From Arcicella gelida (GTDB taxonomy: Bacteria; Bacteroidota; Bacteroidia; Cytophagales; Spirosomataceae), in assembly GCF_034931025.1 (NCBI RefSeq), contig NZ_JAYGIL010000027.1, forward strand, positions 1-64,000: a stretch of 64,000 nt of DNA. Reading direction: 5' to 3'. Position numbers and translations under genes: made by a program. The notes beneath the pieces were generated by a model. That model worked only from the letters and a program-made list of their open reading frames with translations, ran no database searches and was not told the origin of the DNA. Shown in pieces: positions 16,684 through 26,482 of the stretch; the first letter of the stretch is position 1, and every line of letters starts with the position of its first letter.

Positions 16684-17388
16684 ATGGCAACAACAACAGA
16701 GGCTACCTTCGGTGCAAAACTTGCTAACGCAATCACCCTTTCAACACATTTAAAAAGTTTCACAGGTTACTTCCCCCCAACATCCGAAATTACGATTGAT
16801 GCTTATGATGCTTTAATTGCTTCCACTAAAATCGAAAACACTAAAGTTATTACCCAGCGAGCTGGCTACTCTGCCGCAGTAGAAGCAAGGCTAAAATTAT
16901 TTGCCAACGAAACAAATTCCGTCGCCAAACTGATTAGTCCAATTTTGGCTACAGTTAGGGCTTCATTAGGGAAAAATGCCAAAGAAGTAGCTGATATTTC
17001 TGCCATTGCCGAGAAAATTAGAGGGAAGAGTGGTCCTAAAGTAAAGGAAGGAGAAAATGTTAATTCCATAAGCCAATCAGAGCTTTCTTATGGAAGCAAA
17101 ACCCAGAATTTTTCAGATTTAATCAGTATTTTAGTCAGTTTAGGAACTGCTTACAATCCTGCCAATGAAAATGTAAAGCTGATTACTTTACAAGCCAAGC
17201 TTGAAGCAATCAACATAGCAAATATCAATGTTGCCACTAAGCTTGGCTTATTAAAAACAGTATCTGACCAGCGTAATACTTATTATGAAAAGTTGTCTGA
17301 AGTTACCCAACGCATCAAAGAGTCTGTAAAAAGCCAATATGGGGTAGCCTCAGTTGAATATAAATTAGTGAAAGGTTTGAAAGTGTGA
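16684..17388 (+). CDS. 234-aa helical protein linked to a 42-bp array, copy 1
   Basis: A 234-residue, probably all-helical cytoplasmic protein. It has no signal peptide, no membrane span, and no Cys or Trp. It aligns without a gap with the product at 46051-46755, about 65% identical by hand count. The best-kept parts are the N-terminus (TEATFGAK), SPILATVRA with LGKNAKEV, SQSE with SYGSKTQ, and the C-terminus (TQRIKESVKSQYG, SVEYKL, KGLKV). I recall similar uncharacterised helical proteins ending in a Y-G…S-x-x-Y-K pattern in other Bacteroidota, but no function. Both copies follow a 42-bp tandem array, which suggests a functional link. Confidence 0.8.
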   Translation: MATTTEATFGAKLANAITLSTHLKSFTGYFPPTSEITIDAYDALIASTKIENTKVITQRAGYSAAVEARLKLFANETNSVAKLISPILATVRASLGKNAKEVADISAIAEKIRGKSGPKVKEGENVNSISQSELSYGSKTQNFSDLISILVSLGTAYNPANENVKLITLQAKLEAINIANINVATKLGLLKTVSDQRNTYYEKLSEVTQRIKESVKSQYGVASVEYKLVKGLKV

Positions 17389-17433
17389 TTACATATTACG
17401 GTTAACAATGAGGGTTGAACATCCTGTAAATTT

Positions 17434-17465
17434 TAAAAGCCATCAATATTATTGGTGGTTTTTTT
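17434..17465 (+). terminator. Terminator of the 234-aa gene
   Basis: A 12-bp stem including two G-U pairs (CCATCAAT with ATTGGTGG) and a 3-nt loop, followed by a run of seven Ts. It lies 46 bp past the stop codon and before the convergent eutB. Confidence 0.8.
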
Positions 17466-17500
17466 ATGAATATTGGTAAGGACTTTTTATTACCTAGCAT

Positions 17501-18880
17501 TTATTCCTCTAATCTAAACATGGCATTTAGTAGTTGCTGATTCCCCATCTTCAAGCTCATTTTCTCATCAAAAATATTCATTTTCATCAACCAATCTTCA
17601 AACTCTGGGGCGGGGCGTAAGCCTAATAAATGCCTTACATAAAGGGCATCATGAAAAGAAGTACTTTGGTAATGAAGCATCACATCGTCTGCTCCGGGAA
17701 CACCCATGATGAAATTACAACCTGCTGTTGCCAACATAGTAAGCAAAGTATCCATATCGTCTTGGTCGGCTTCGGCATGATTGGTATAACAAACATCTAC
17801 GCCCATTGGCAAGCCTAAGAGTTTTCCACAAAAATGGTCTTCTAAACCTGCTCTGATAATCTGTTTGCCATTATATAAATACTCTGGCCCAATAAAACCC
17901 ACAACGGTATTGACCAACAAAGGATTAAAATGCCTAGCCACAGCATACGCACGGGTTTCACAAGTTTGTTGGTCGAGTCCGTGATGAGCGTTGGCAGAAA
18001 GTGAACTCCCTTGTCCCGTTTCAAAATACATCAGATTGTTGCCTACAGTTCCTCTTTTTAGCGAAAGTCCAGCTTCGTAGCCTTCTTGTAAAATATTCAG
18101 ATTGACACCGAAAGAAGTATTCGTCGCCTCTGTTCCGCCGATAGATTGAAAAACTAAATCGACGGGTGCATTTTGTTCAATAGCTTTTATCGTTGTAGTA
18201 ATATGGCTCAAAATGCAAGATTGCATCGGAATGTCAAAACGTTGTCGAACAGCATCCAACATTTCAAGTAAACGAATAACGGTTGGAACATTATCAGTTG
18301 CAGGATTTATGCCAATTACTGCATCGCCACTTCCATAGAAAAGTCCGTCAATCATACTAGCGGCAATTCCTTTAAAATCATCTGTTGGGTGATTCGGTTG
18401 AAGGCGAGTAGAGAAATGTCCTTTTAAGCCAATTGTGTTGCGAAATTGGGTGATTATTTCACATTTTGAGGCAACAGTTACCAAATCTTGAACACGCATT
18501 AACTTACTTACTGCTGCAACCATTTCGGGCGTTAAACCTTTTTGTAAAGCTTGAAGCGTAAGCGTATCAGTACTTTCTTCCAATAAAAAATTTCTAAAAT
18601 CACCAACAGTTAAATGACTAATTGGGGCAAAAGATTTTTCATCATGTGTATCAATAATCAAGCGAGTAATTTCATCTTCTTCATAAGGAATGAGGTGTTC
18701 GGTAAGAAAGGTTTTTAAGGGAACATCCGCCAAAGCCATCTGTGCCGCTACTCTTTCTTCGGCAGTACTTGCTGCCACACCAGCCAATTCATCGCCCGAA
18801 CGCAAAGGACTAGCCTTTGACATCAAGGTTTTTAGATTAGGAAAATGATAGTTTCGGTTTCGGATGTTGGCTTGATACAT
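17501..18880 (-). CDS. eutB: Ethanolamine ammonia-lyase large (heavy) subunit
   Basis: The catalytic TIM-barrel subunit of the B12-dependent ethanolamine ammonia-lyase. At 459 residues it has the normal family length. Marks include GFIGPEYLYNG, LLGLPMGVDVCYTNHAEADQDD (in two parts), NFIMGVPGADDVMLHYQ and the N-terminal segment KASPLRSGDELAG. The next same-strand gene should be eutC, but here a ~4.9-kb island intervenes. No eutA reactivase, ethanolamine permease or microcompartment gene is in the window, so ethanolamine is probably used as a simple nitrogen or carbon source. Confidence 0.95.
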   Translation of the reverse strand: MYQANIRNRNYHFPNLKTLMSKASPLRSGDELAGVAASTAEERVAAQMALADVPLKTFLTEHLIPYEEDEITRLIIDTHDEKSFAPISHLTVGDFRNFLLEESTDTLTLQALQKGLTPEMVAAVSKLMRVQDLVTVASKCEIITQFRNTIGLKGHFSTRLQPNHPTDDFKGIAASMIDGLFYGSGDAVIGINPATDNVPTVIRLLEMLDAVRQRFDIPMQSCILSHITTTIKAIEQNAPVDLVFQSIGGTEATNTSFGVNLNILQEGYEAGLSLKRGTVGNNLMYFETGQGSSLSANAHHGLDQQTCETRAYAVARHFNPLLVNTVVGFIGPEYLYNGKQIIRAGLEDHFCGKLLGLPMGVDVCYTNHAEADQDDMDTLLTMLATAGCNFIMGVPGADDVMLHYQSTSFHDALYVRHLLGLRPAPEFEDWLMKMNIFDEKMSLKMGNQQLLNAMFRLEE

Positions 18881-19089
18881 GATGAATTGTTATTTACTTG
18901 TGCAAAGAAACAGTTTTTAAGCATGGACTCAAGTATAATTTTGATTAATCATTCCCGTTATTCATCTTAGGAATGTTATCTTGCATTATTATTAAAGTAA
19001 TCTACTTTGTATCTGTATTGATATAACCCCAAGATACAACAAACTTAAACAAACTTCCTCTCGATGGGGTCAGAGAGTCCTCTATTATC

Positions 19090-21900
19090 ATGAAAAAAGT
19101 TACTACCCTTATCGCTGTGGTAGCGTTGAGTTTTATCTCAAGCTTTTCGGTGATGGCTCAAGAAGATTTGAGCAAAAAACTCCTTCCGATGGATCCTAAA
19201 GTAAAAACAGGAATCCTTCCAAATGGTCTCAAGTATTACATCATGAAAAACTCTGAACCCAAAAATAGGGCTCAATTGCGTTTGATGGTGAAAGCCGGTT
19301 CTATTTTGGAAAATGATGAACAACAAGGCTTGGCACACTTCATGGAACACATGAATTTTAACGGAACTAAAAACTTTCCTAAAAATGAATTAGTTGATTT
19401 TCTTCAAAAATCGGGTGTTCGCTTTGGGGCAGATTTGAATGCTTATACTGGTTTCGACGAAACGGTTTATATGTTGCCAGTTCCGACAGATTCAATCGAA
19501 GTATTCAAAAAAGGAATGCAAATTTTGGAAGATTGGGCACATAACGCTACGCTTGAAGCCTCGGAAATTGATAAAGAAAGAGGAGTAGTTTTGGAAGAAT
19601 CTCGTACTGGAAAAGGAGCGCAAGCACGTATGCGAGATAAATTTTTCCCGATTATTCTTAAAAATTCGCAATACGCCAAACGCTTGCCGATTGGAAAAGA
19701 TGACATCTTGAAGAATTTCAAATATGATGTATTGAAACAATTTCATCAAGATTTTTATCGACCAAATTTAGAAGCTGTTGCTGTAGTTGGCGATGTAGAT
19801 GTAGCGATGGTCGAGAAAATGATTATCGAAAAATTTAGCGGTATTCAGAATCCTGCCAACGAAAAGCCAAGAACAAAATATAGAATTGAGCTAACTGGTG
19901 GAACAGATGTAGCCATCATTACCGACCCAGAGCAACCCAACACGATTGTGCAGATTATGCACAAACAAGAAAAACGTAAAGACGTTACTTATCAAGACCG
20001 TCGTGATGGCATGGTTCGTTCATTGTTCAATCAAATGCTTTCGGCTCGTATTCAAGAGCTTACTCAAAAAGCAGATCCTCCTTTCCAATTTGGTTATGCA
20101 GGTTATGGCGGTTTCTTAGGTAATTTGGATGCTTTCAACTCTGTGGTTGTAGCAAAAGGTGGAAATATTGAAAAGGGTTTGAAAGCGATTTTGGAAGAAG
20201 TAGCTCGTGCAAAGAAATTTGGTTTTACAGCTTCTGAACTACAAAGAGCTAAAACTCAGTACATGGTCGGACAAGAAAGAGCGTACAAAGAAAAAGACAA
20301 AACTGATTCAGAAGGTTTGATTGAAGGTTTGGTTGGAGCTTTCTTGGAAGATGAAAATCTTACTTCAACAGAATTTAGCTATGAATTTACCAAGCAATAT
20401 TTAGAAGCGGTGAAACTGGAGGAAGTAAATGCTTTAGGAAATTTATTGATTAAAGATGATAACCGTGCGGTGATTTTGATGGCTCCTGAAAAGGACAAAG
20501 CTACTTTGCCAACAGAAGCACAAATCAGAGAATGGTTGAACGGAACTGGAAAAGACGTAACAGCTTATGTTGACCAAACCGTTGATAAACCTTTGATTGC
20601 GAAATTACCAACAGGTTCTAAAGTAATTGCTACCAAACAAATTCCAGAAGTAGGACTTACAGAATTTACTTTTGCCAACGGCGTAAAAGCGGTTTTGAAA
20701 CCAACAGATTTTAAAAATGATGAAATCTTGATTGGTGGATATAGTTTTGGGGGAACTAATTTGTACGGAGACAAAGATGCCGACAATGCAAGAGTAGCCT
20801 CTACAGTTGCGTCACTTGGTGGTTTGGGTGAATTTTCAACCGTGAATCTTCGTAAAATGATGACGGGAAAAGTAGCGAGAATTAGTCCATATACTACAGG
20901 AACGAGCGAGAATATTACAGGTTCAAGTAGTCCAAAAGACTTTGAAACGGCTTTACAAATGTTGTATAGTTACTTCACACAACCACGTTTTGATGCCGAT
21001 GTGGTAAAAGGCTTTTTAGCAAATCAGCGTGATAATTTGATTAGTCAGCAAAAAACTTTGACACCTGAAAAAGTATATGGTGATTCACTCAATGCTATTT
21101 TAAGTAATTATGCGCCAAGAAATGCCCCAATGACGAGCGAAAGAATGGATAAAATAGATGCCAATCGTGCCTTCCAGATTTATAAAGAACGCTTTGCTGA
21201 TGCTTCGGATTTCACTTTCTTCTTTGTCGGAAATTTCAAAAACGAAGAAATTAAACCTTTACTTGAAAAATACTTAGGTGCTTTGCCATCAACAAAACGC
21301 AAAGAAACGTACAAAGATTTAGGAATTCGTTCACCGAAAGGAAAAATTGAAAAGACAGTTTACAAAGGCACAGAGCCAAAAGCAAGAGTAACCTTGGTTT
21401 GGGCTGGTGATTTTGACGGTACAACGGAAAGTGCAACACAAGTAGAAGCTTTATCGGAAGTATTAGAAATTAAATTGACTGAAACCCTCAGAGAAGAAGA
21501 ATCAGGCGTTTATGGAGTTGGCGTTAGTGGCAGTACGGCTAAAATTCCAGCTAAACGTTACACTTTCCGCATAGCTTTTGGTTGTGCGCCAGAAAATGTG
21601 GAGAAATTGGTAAACCGTACTTTGGCTGAAATTCAAAAAGTAAAAGAAAAAGGTGCTGAACAGACAGATATTGATAAATTCAAAGCTGAAACTAAACGTC
21701 AAACAGAAACACAATTGCGTGATAATGGGTTTTGGGTTAATTATTTACAATCTCAATACCAAGAAGGAGATGATGTAAAATACATTTTGAAAGAAGAAGA
21801 AGCCTTGAAAAAAGTAACGGTAGAAAGTACCAAAACGGCTGCTAAAAAGTACTTTGCTGACAATCAGATTAAAGTAATTTTATTGCCAGAAAAGAAGTAA
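19090..21900 (+). CDS. Exported M16-family zinc metallopeptidase (PqqL/pitrilysin-like)
   Basis: A 936-residue periplasmic peptidase. A Sec signal peptide ends near SVMAQ (residues 1-23). The zinc motif HxxEH is seen as AHFMEHMNFNGT at about residue 80, with the third ligand in EIDKERGVVLEE. The C-terminal half repeats the M16 fold without the zinc motif, as usual for this family. Probably degrades peptides in the periplasm. Monocistronic, with a strong terminator after it. Confidence 0.92.
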   Translation: MKKVTTLIAVVALSFISSFSVMAQEDLSKKLLPMDPKVKTGILPNGLKYYIMKNSEPKNRAQLRLMVKAGSILENDEQQGLAHFMEHMNFNGTKNFPKNELVDFLQKSGVRFGADLNAYTGFDETVYMLPVPTDSIEVFKKGMQILEDWAHNATLEASEIDKERGVVLEESRTGKGAQARMRDKFFPIILKNSQYAKRLPIGKDDILKNFKYDVLKQFHQDFYRPNLEAVAVVGDVDVAMVEKMIIEKFSGIQNPANEKPRTKYRIELTGGTDVAIITDPEQPNTIVQIMHKQEKRKDVTYQDRRDGMVRSLFNQMLSARIQELTQKADPPFQFGYAGYGGFLGNLDAFNSVVVAKGGNIEKGLKAILEEVARAKKFGFTASELQRAKTQYMVGQERAYKEKDKTDSEGLIEGLVGAFLEDENLTSTEFSYEFTKQYLEAVKLEEVNALGNLLIKDDNRAVILMAPEKDKATLPTEAQIREWLNGTGKDVTAYVDQTVDKPLIAKLPTGSKVIATKQIPEVGLTEFTFANGVKAVLKPTDFKNDEILIGGYSFGGTNLYGDKDADNARVASTVASLGGLGEFSTVNLRKMMTGKVARISPYTTGTSENITGSSSPKDFETALQMLYSYFTQPRFDADVVKGFLANQRDNLISQQKTLTPEKVYGDSLNAILSNYAPRNAPMTSERMDKIDANRAFQIYKERFADASDFTFFFVGNFKNEEIKPLLEKYLGALPSTKRKETYKDLGIRSPKGKIEKTVYKGTEPKARVTLVWAGDFDGTTESATQVEALSEVLEIKLTETLREEESGVYGVGVSGSTAKIPAKRYTFRIAFGCAPENVEKLVNRTLAEIQKVKEKGAEQTDIDKFKAETKRQTETQLRDNGFWVNYLQSQYQEGDDVKYILKEEEALKKVTVESTKTAAKKYFADNQIKVILLPEKK

Positions 21901-21920
21901 AATTAAGATTTTTAATAAGG

Positions 21921-21957
21921 AATAAGGCTTGGGAACTTTATGTTTTCAAGCCTTATT
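21921..21957 (+). terminator. Terminator of the M16 gene
   Basis: Perfect 11-bp arms AATAAGGCTTG and CAAGCCTTATT around a 15-nt loop, followed by an AT-rich tract. Confidence 0.75.
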
Positions 21958-22132
21958 ATTTTATAAATGCAAACCTATTCAATGAATTAATGTGTGTAGA
22001 AAAGTATTTCATAAAAGGAATCAACCGATATTTACCACATTCCGCATAAATTTGTCTTTTAATCTTTAAATTAGAAGGATATATACCACACGGTGGCTTT
22101 CAAGCGAATGCCTTGAAGCTACTTCCCAAATT

Positions 22133-23413
22133 ATGGAACTCTTCATTATTTTTATTTTAATATTAATCAATGGTATTTTCTCGATGTCCGAAATAGCATT
22201 GGTTTCCTCACGAAAAGCTCGCTTGGATGCTTCTGCCAAAAAAGGAGATAGTAATGCAAAAATTGCATTAGAAATTGCCAATGACCCAAATAGATTCTTT
22301 TCTACCGTTCAAATCGGGATTACTTTAATTGGTATTTTAACAGGTATTTATAGCGGAGAAAAAGTAACCAACGATATTGAAGCTTTTGTGGCTCGCTTTG
22401 CTTTACTTGTTCCCTACCAACATAGCATAGCCGTTGCAATTGTGGTGTTGTTAATTACGTACTTCTCTCTAGTTTTTGGTGAATTAGTACCGAAACGAAT
22501 CGGATTAACCAATCCAGAATTTATCGCCAAAGCCGTTGCTCGTCCGATGAATATGATTTCTACCCTTACTGCTCCTTTTGTTTGGTTGCTTACTTTTTCT
22601 TCTGATTTACTGATTAAAATTCTGAATATCAAGCCTTCTACCGATAGTAAAGTAACCGAAGAAGAGATTAAGGCAATTGTTCAGGAAGGTGCTGACAGCG
22701 GTGAAGTACACGAAATTGAACAAGATATTGTAGGCAGAGTTTTTAGTTTGGGCGATAGAAAAGTTTCGTCTTTGATGACGCACCGTAATGATTTGGTTTT
22801 CATTAAAGCATCCTATTCTGTCGAGAAAATTGTTGAAGTAATTAGCGAAGAACTGCATTCACTTTATCCTGTTTATGACAAAGACAAAGACCATATTATT
22901 GGCATTGCTAGGTTGAAAGATTTGTTTTTACCACTTAGTCAGGCGGATTTTAATTTACAATCTTACTTACAAGCACCACAGTTTATCATGGAAACGGCTT
23001 CTGCTTATCAGGCTTTGCAACGTTTTAAAGATAGTAGAGTTCACTATGGTATTGTTATTGATGAATACGGACAAACACAAGGCATTGTTACGCTGAATGA
23101 TTTACTGGAAGCTTTGGTAGGAAACGTTTCTGATTTTGACCACGAAGGTTATCGACTCGACCAGCGTGCAGATGGTACTTGGTTAGTCGATGGACAATAT
23201 CCTCTAGCCGATTTTCTTCAATATTTTGAGCTGAGCGAATACATCAGCGAATATCCTTTTAATACTTTGGCAGGCTTACTGTTGAATGAGCTTGGACAAA
23301 TTCCTCAACAAGGCGATACCATTGTTTGGCAAAATCTTATTTTTGAAATCATTGATATGGATGGTGCTAAATTGGATAAGGTTTTGGTGAAAAATAATGT
23401 AGATACAGAATAA
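22133..23413 (+). CDS. CNNM/CorC-type (hemolysin family) transporter
   Basis: A 426-residue membrane protein of the CNNM/CorB-like family, thought to move Mg2+ or other divalent ions. Domains in order: DUF21 with about three to four spans (residues 1-180, starting MELFIIFILILINGIFSMSEIAL), a pair of CBS domains (about 205-330, with VYDKDKDHIIGIARLKDLFL and GIVIDEYGQTQGIVTLNDLLEALVG in parts), and a C-terminal CorC_HlyC domain (about 345-420). The name hemolysin is historical. Stands alone between two terminators. Confidence 0.9.
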   Translation: MELFIIFILILINGIFSMSEIALVSSRKARLDASAKKGDSNAKIALEIANDPNRFFSTVQIGITLIGILTGIYSGEKVTNDIEAFVARFALLVPYQHSIAVAIVVLLITYFSLVFGELVPKRIGLTNPEFIAKAVARPMNMISTLTAPFVWLLTFSSDLLIKILNIKPSTDSKVTEEEIKAIVQEGADSGEVHEIEQDIVGRVFSLGDRKVSSLMTHRNDLVFIKASYSVEKIVEVISEELHSLYPVYDKDKDHIIGIARLKDLFLPLSQADFNLQSYLQAPQFIMETASAYQALQRFKDSRVHYGIVIDEYGQTQGIVTLNDLLEALVGNVSDFDHEGYRLDQRADGTWLVDGQYPLADFLQYFELSEYISEYPFNTLAGLLLNELGQIPQQGDTIVWQNLIFEIIDMDGAKLDKVLVKNNVDTE

Positions 23414-23435
23414 CTAAACATCTCTTTTAAATTGA

Positions 23436-23461
23436 AGTTTTGGTAGATTATTACCAAAACT
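23436..23461 (+). terminator. Hairpin after the CNNM gene
   Basis: Perfect 10-bp arms AGTTTTGGTA and TACCAAAACT with a 6-nt loop. The following sequence is only moderately T-rich. Confidence 0.55.
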
Positions 23462-23595
23462 AATTCTTCTTGTATTCATAAAGTCAAGTAATAATCTTTA
23501 TTGAATAGCGGTCTTTTTTGGTAACTTTATAAGATACTTTGTTGTTAAAATGAAGATTGTCGTCATTTGCTTACTCACAAACTTGAAATTTATCC

Positions 23596-26433
23596 ATGCC
23601 CAATCATACAAAATCTGATATTACAGGTTACGAACAAATAGAGATTCTCGGTGCAAGAGAACATAACCTTAAAAATATTGATTTAACCATCCCTCGCAAT
23701 AAACTTGTAGTCTTCACTGGAATTTCTGGCTCTGGAAAGTCTTCTTTGGCTTTTGATACCATTTATGCCGAAGGGCAGCGTCGTTATATGGAAAGCTTTT
23801 CGGCTTATGCTCGTAGCTTTTTGGGTAATATGGAACGCCCCGATGTGGATAAAATCAATGGACTTTCGCCCGTAATTTCTATTGAACAAAAAACTACTTC
23901 TAAAAACCCTCGCTCTACGGTTGGTACGGTTACGGAAATTTACGATTTCATGCGTTTATTGTTTGCTCGTGCGGCGGAGGCATTTAGCTATGTAACGGGA
24001 GAAAGAATGATTAAGCAGTCTATCGACCAAATCATTGAAGTAATCTTGCAAGATTATCAAAATCAGAAATTGATTCTTTTGGCTCCAGTCGTAAAAGGTA
24101 GAAAAGGTCATTACCGTGAACTCTTCGTACAAATTGCTAAATTGGGTTATACCAAAGTAAGAGTCGATGGCATAGTGATGGACATTCAGCCAAAAATGCA
24201 ACTCGACCGTTTCAAAATTCATGATATTGAAATTGTTGTTGATAGAATTATCGTAAAAACAGAAGAACGTTTTCGTTTGTCGCAATCCGTTCAAACAGCC
24301 TTGAATCAAGGAAAAGGTTTGATGATGACTCGTGATGAAAAAGGAGAAGTACGTAATTTTTCAAAATACTTGATGGACCCGATTTCGGGGATTTCTTACG
24401 ATGAACCTTCGCCAAATAATTTTTCTTTCAACTCGCCTTATGGCTGGTGTCCTACTTGTCAGGGCTTGGGAAAAGTAGAAGAAATTACGGAAGAATCAAT
24501 TTTGCCAGATAAAACACTCAGTATCAGCAAAGGAGCAATTGCACCTTTGGGCGAGTACCGTGATATGTGGATTTTCAAGCAATTAGAAGTATTACTGAAA
24601 CCATACAAAGTAAATTTGACGACTCCCTTGGAGAAATTTCCAGAAGAAGCCATCAAAATCATGTTGTATGGCACAGACGAACCTGTGCCAGTTCCTTCAA
24701 AAAAATACGAAGGAACAGACTGGAATACGAAGTACGAAGGCATTATTGTTTTCTTAAAACGTCAGCAAGAAACAGGTTCAGAGAAAATTCAAGAGTGGTT
24801 GAAAGACTTTATGGTCGTGAATACTTGTCCAGATTGTAAAGGATTACGTTTGAAAAAAGAATCATTGCATTTCAAGATTGACAAAAAAAATATTGCCCAA
24901 TTAGCAGAATTAGACATCGCTGAATTGGCGGAATGGTTTGTAGGTTTAGAAGACCGCATGAACGAACGCCAAAATGTAATTGCCAAAGAGATTTTGAAAG
25001 AAATCAGAAAAAGAATTGGTTTCCTAACAGGCATTGGGTTGGAGTACTTAACGCTGAATCGTTCACTAAGAACATTATCGGGTGGCGAAGCACAGCGTAT
25101 TCGTTTGGCAACGCAAATTGGTACGCAATTGACTAACGTTTTGTACATCATGGACGAGCCAAGTATTGGTTTACATCAGCGAGACAACGTAAAATTGATT
25201 CAAGCCTTGAAAGATTTGCGAGATTTGGGCAATTCAATTTTAGTAGTTGAACACGATAAAGATATGATGTTGGCTTCTGATTATGTGGTGGATATTGGGC
25301 CGGGAGCGGGTCGTCATGGTGGTTCGATTGTCGGACAAGGAACGCCCGAAGAATTTTTAAAGAATAATTCAACAACGGCGAAATTTCTGAGCGGAGAAAT
25401 TGGGATAGGAGTACCCAAACAACGCAGAAAAGGAAATGGAAATTTCCTGATTATCAAAGGAGCAACAGGCAATAATTTAAAAAATGTTACGCTGAAATTA
25501 CCACTTGGGAAAATGATTTCGGTAACGGGCGTAAGTGGTTCGGGGAAATCTTCTTTGATTCACGATACCATGTACCCGATTTTGAATCGTCATTTTTTCA
25601 ATGCTAAACGTGAACCAATGCCGCATAAATCGGTAGAAGGTTTAGAGCATTTGGATAAAGTAATAGAAGTGGACCAGTCGCCAATTGGTAGAACGCCACG
25701 TTCAAACCCTGCTACTTATACAGGAATGTTTACGGACATTCGTACACTTTTTGCCGAATTGCCAGAGTCAAAAATCAGAGGCTACAAAGCCGGACGTTTT
25801 AGTTTTAACGTAAAAGGCGGACGTTGTGAGGATTGTGAAGGTGCGGGCATGAAGAAAATAGAAATGGAATTTTTGCCAGATGTACACGTAGCTTGCGAAA
25901 CTTGTAAAGGAAAACGTTTCAATCGTGAGACTTTAGAAGTACGTTTCAAAGGAAAATCTATTGCAGACGTACTGGACATGACGGTAGAACAAGCCGTAGA
26001 ATACTTTGAAAATCAGCCAAAAATTGCCCGAAAAGTACAAATGTTGAAAGAAGTAGGTTTGGGTTACATTACAATTGGTCAGCAAGCGACAACACTTTCG
26101 GGTGGCGAGGCACAAAGAGTAAAATTAGCCGAAGAACTTTCAAAAAGAGATACAGGCAAAACCATGTATATTTTGGATGAACCCACCACAGGTTTACATT
26201 TTCAAGATATTAAAGCATTATTGGAAGTACTCGACCGTTTGGCGGATAAAGGCAATACTGTGTTGATTATTGAGCATAATTTAGATGTTATCAAAGTATC
26301 AGATCATATCATTGACGTTGGTCCAGAAGGTGGACAAAAAGGCGGACAAATCATTGCCGAAGGCACACCCGAGCAAGTAGCCAAAGTAAAAGGTAGCCAT
26401 ACAGCGAGGTTTTTGAAAGAGGAGTTGGTTTGA
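23596..26433 (+). CDS. uvrA: Excinuclease ABC subunit A
   Basis: Damage-recognition ATPase of nucleotide excision repair, working with UvrB in the cytoplasm. The 945-residue protein has both ABC cassettes: Walker A GISGSGKSSLAFDT and GVSGSGKSSLIHDT, and signatures LSGGEAQRIRLATQIG and LSGGEAQRVKLAEEL. The zinc-binding CxxC pairs are visible in CPTCQGLG, CPDCKGLRL, CEDCEGAG and CETCKGKRF. Full length with an ATG start. Probably monocistronic. Confidence 0.98.
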   Translation: MPNHTKSDITGYEQIEILGAREHNLKNIDLTIPRNKLVVFTGISGSGKSSLAFDTIYAEGQRRYMESFSAYARSFLGNMERPDVDKINGLSPVISIEQKTTSKNPRSTVGTVTEIYDFMRLLFARAAEAFSYVTGERMIKQSIDQIIEVILQDYQNQKLILLAPVVKGRKGHYRELFVQIAKLGYTKVRVDGIVMDIQPKMQLDRFKIHDIEIVVDRIIVKTEERFRLSQSVQTALNQGKGLMMTRDEKGEVRNFSKYLMDPISGISYDEPSPNNFSFNSPYGWCPTCQGLGKVEEITEESILPDKTLSISKGAIAPLGEYRDMWIFKQLEVLLKPYKVNLTTPLEKFPEEAIKIMLYGTDEPVPVPSKKYEGTDWNTKYEGIIVFLKRQQETGSEKIQEWLKDFMVVNTCPDCKGLRLKKESLHFKIDKKNIAQLAELDIAELAEWFVGLEDRMNERQNVIAKEILKEIRKRIGFLTGIGLEYLTLNRSLRTLSGGEAQRIRLATQIGTQLTNVLYIMDEPSIGLHQRDNVKLIQALKDLRDLGNSILVVEHDKDMMLASDYVVDIGPGAGRHGGSIVGQGTPEEFLKNNSTTAKFLSGEIGIGVPKQRRKGNGNFLIIKGATGNNLKNVTLKLPLGKMISVTGVSGSGKSSLIHDTMYPILNRHFFNAKREPMPHKSVEGLEHLDKVIEVDQSPIGRTPRSNPATYTGMFTDIRTLFAELPESKIRGYKAGRFSFNVKGGRCEDCEGAGMKKIEMEFLPDVHVACETCKGKRFNRETLEVRFKGKSIADVLDMTVEQAVEYFENQPKIARKVQMLKEVGLGYITIGQQATTLSGGEAQRVKLAEELSKRDTGKTMYILDEPTTGLHFQDIKALLEVLDRLADKGNTVLIIEHNLDVIKVSDHIIDVGPEGGQKGGQIIAEGTPEQVAKVKGSHTARFLKEELV

Positions 26434-26482
26434 GTGTGGAGTTTTAATCTAATCTGAGGAAAATATAAATATTACAGCTTCT

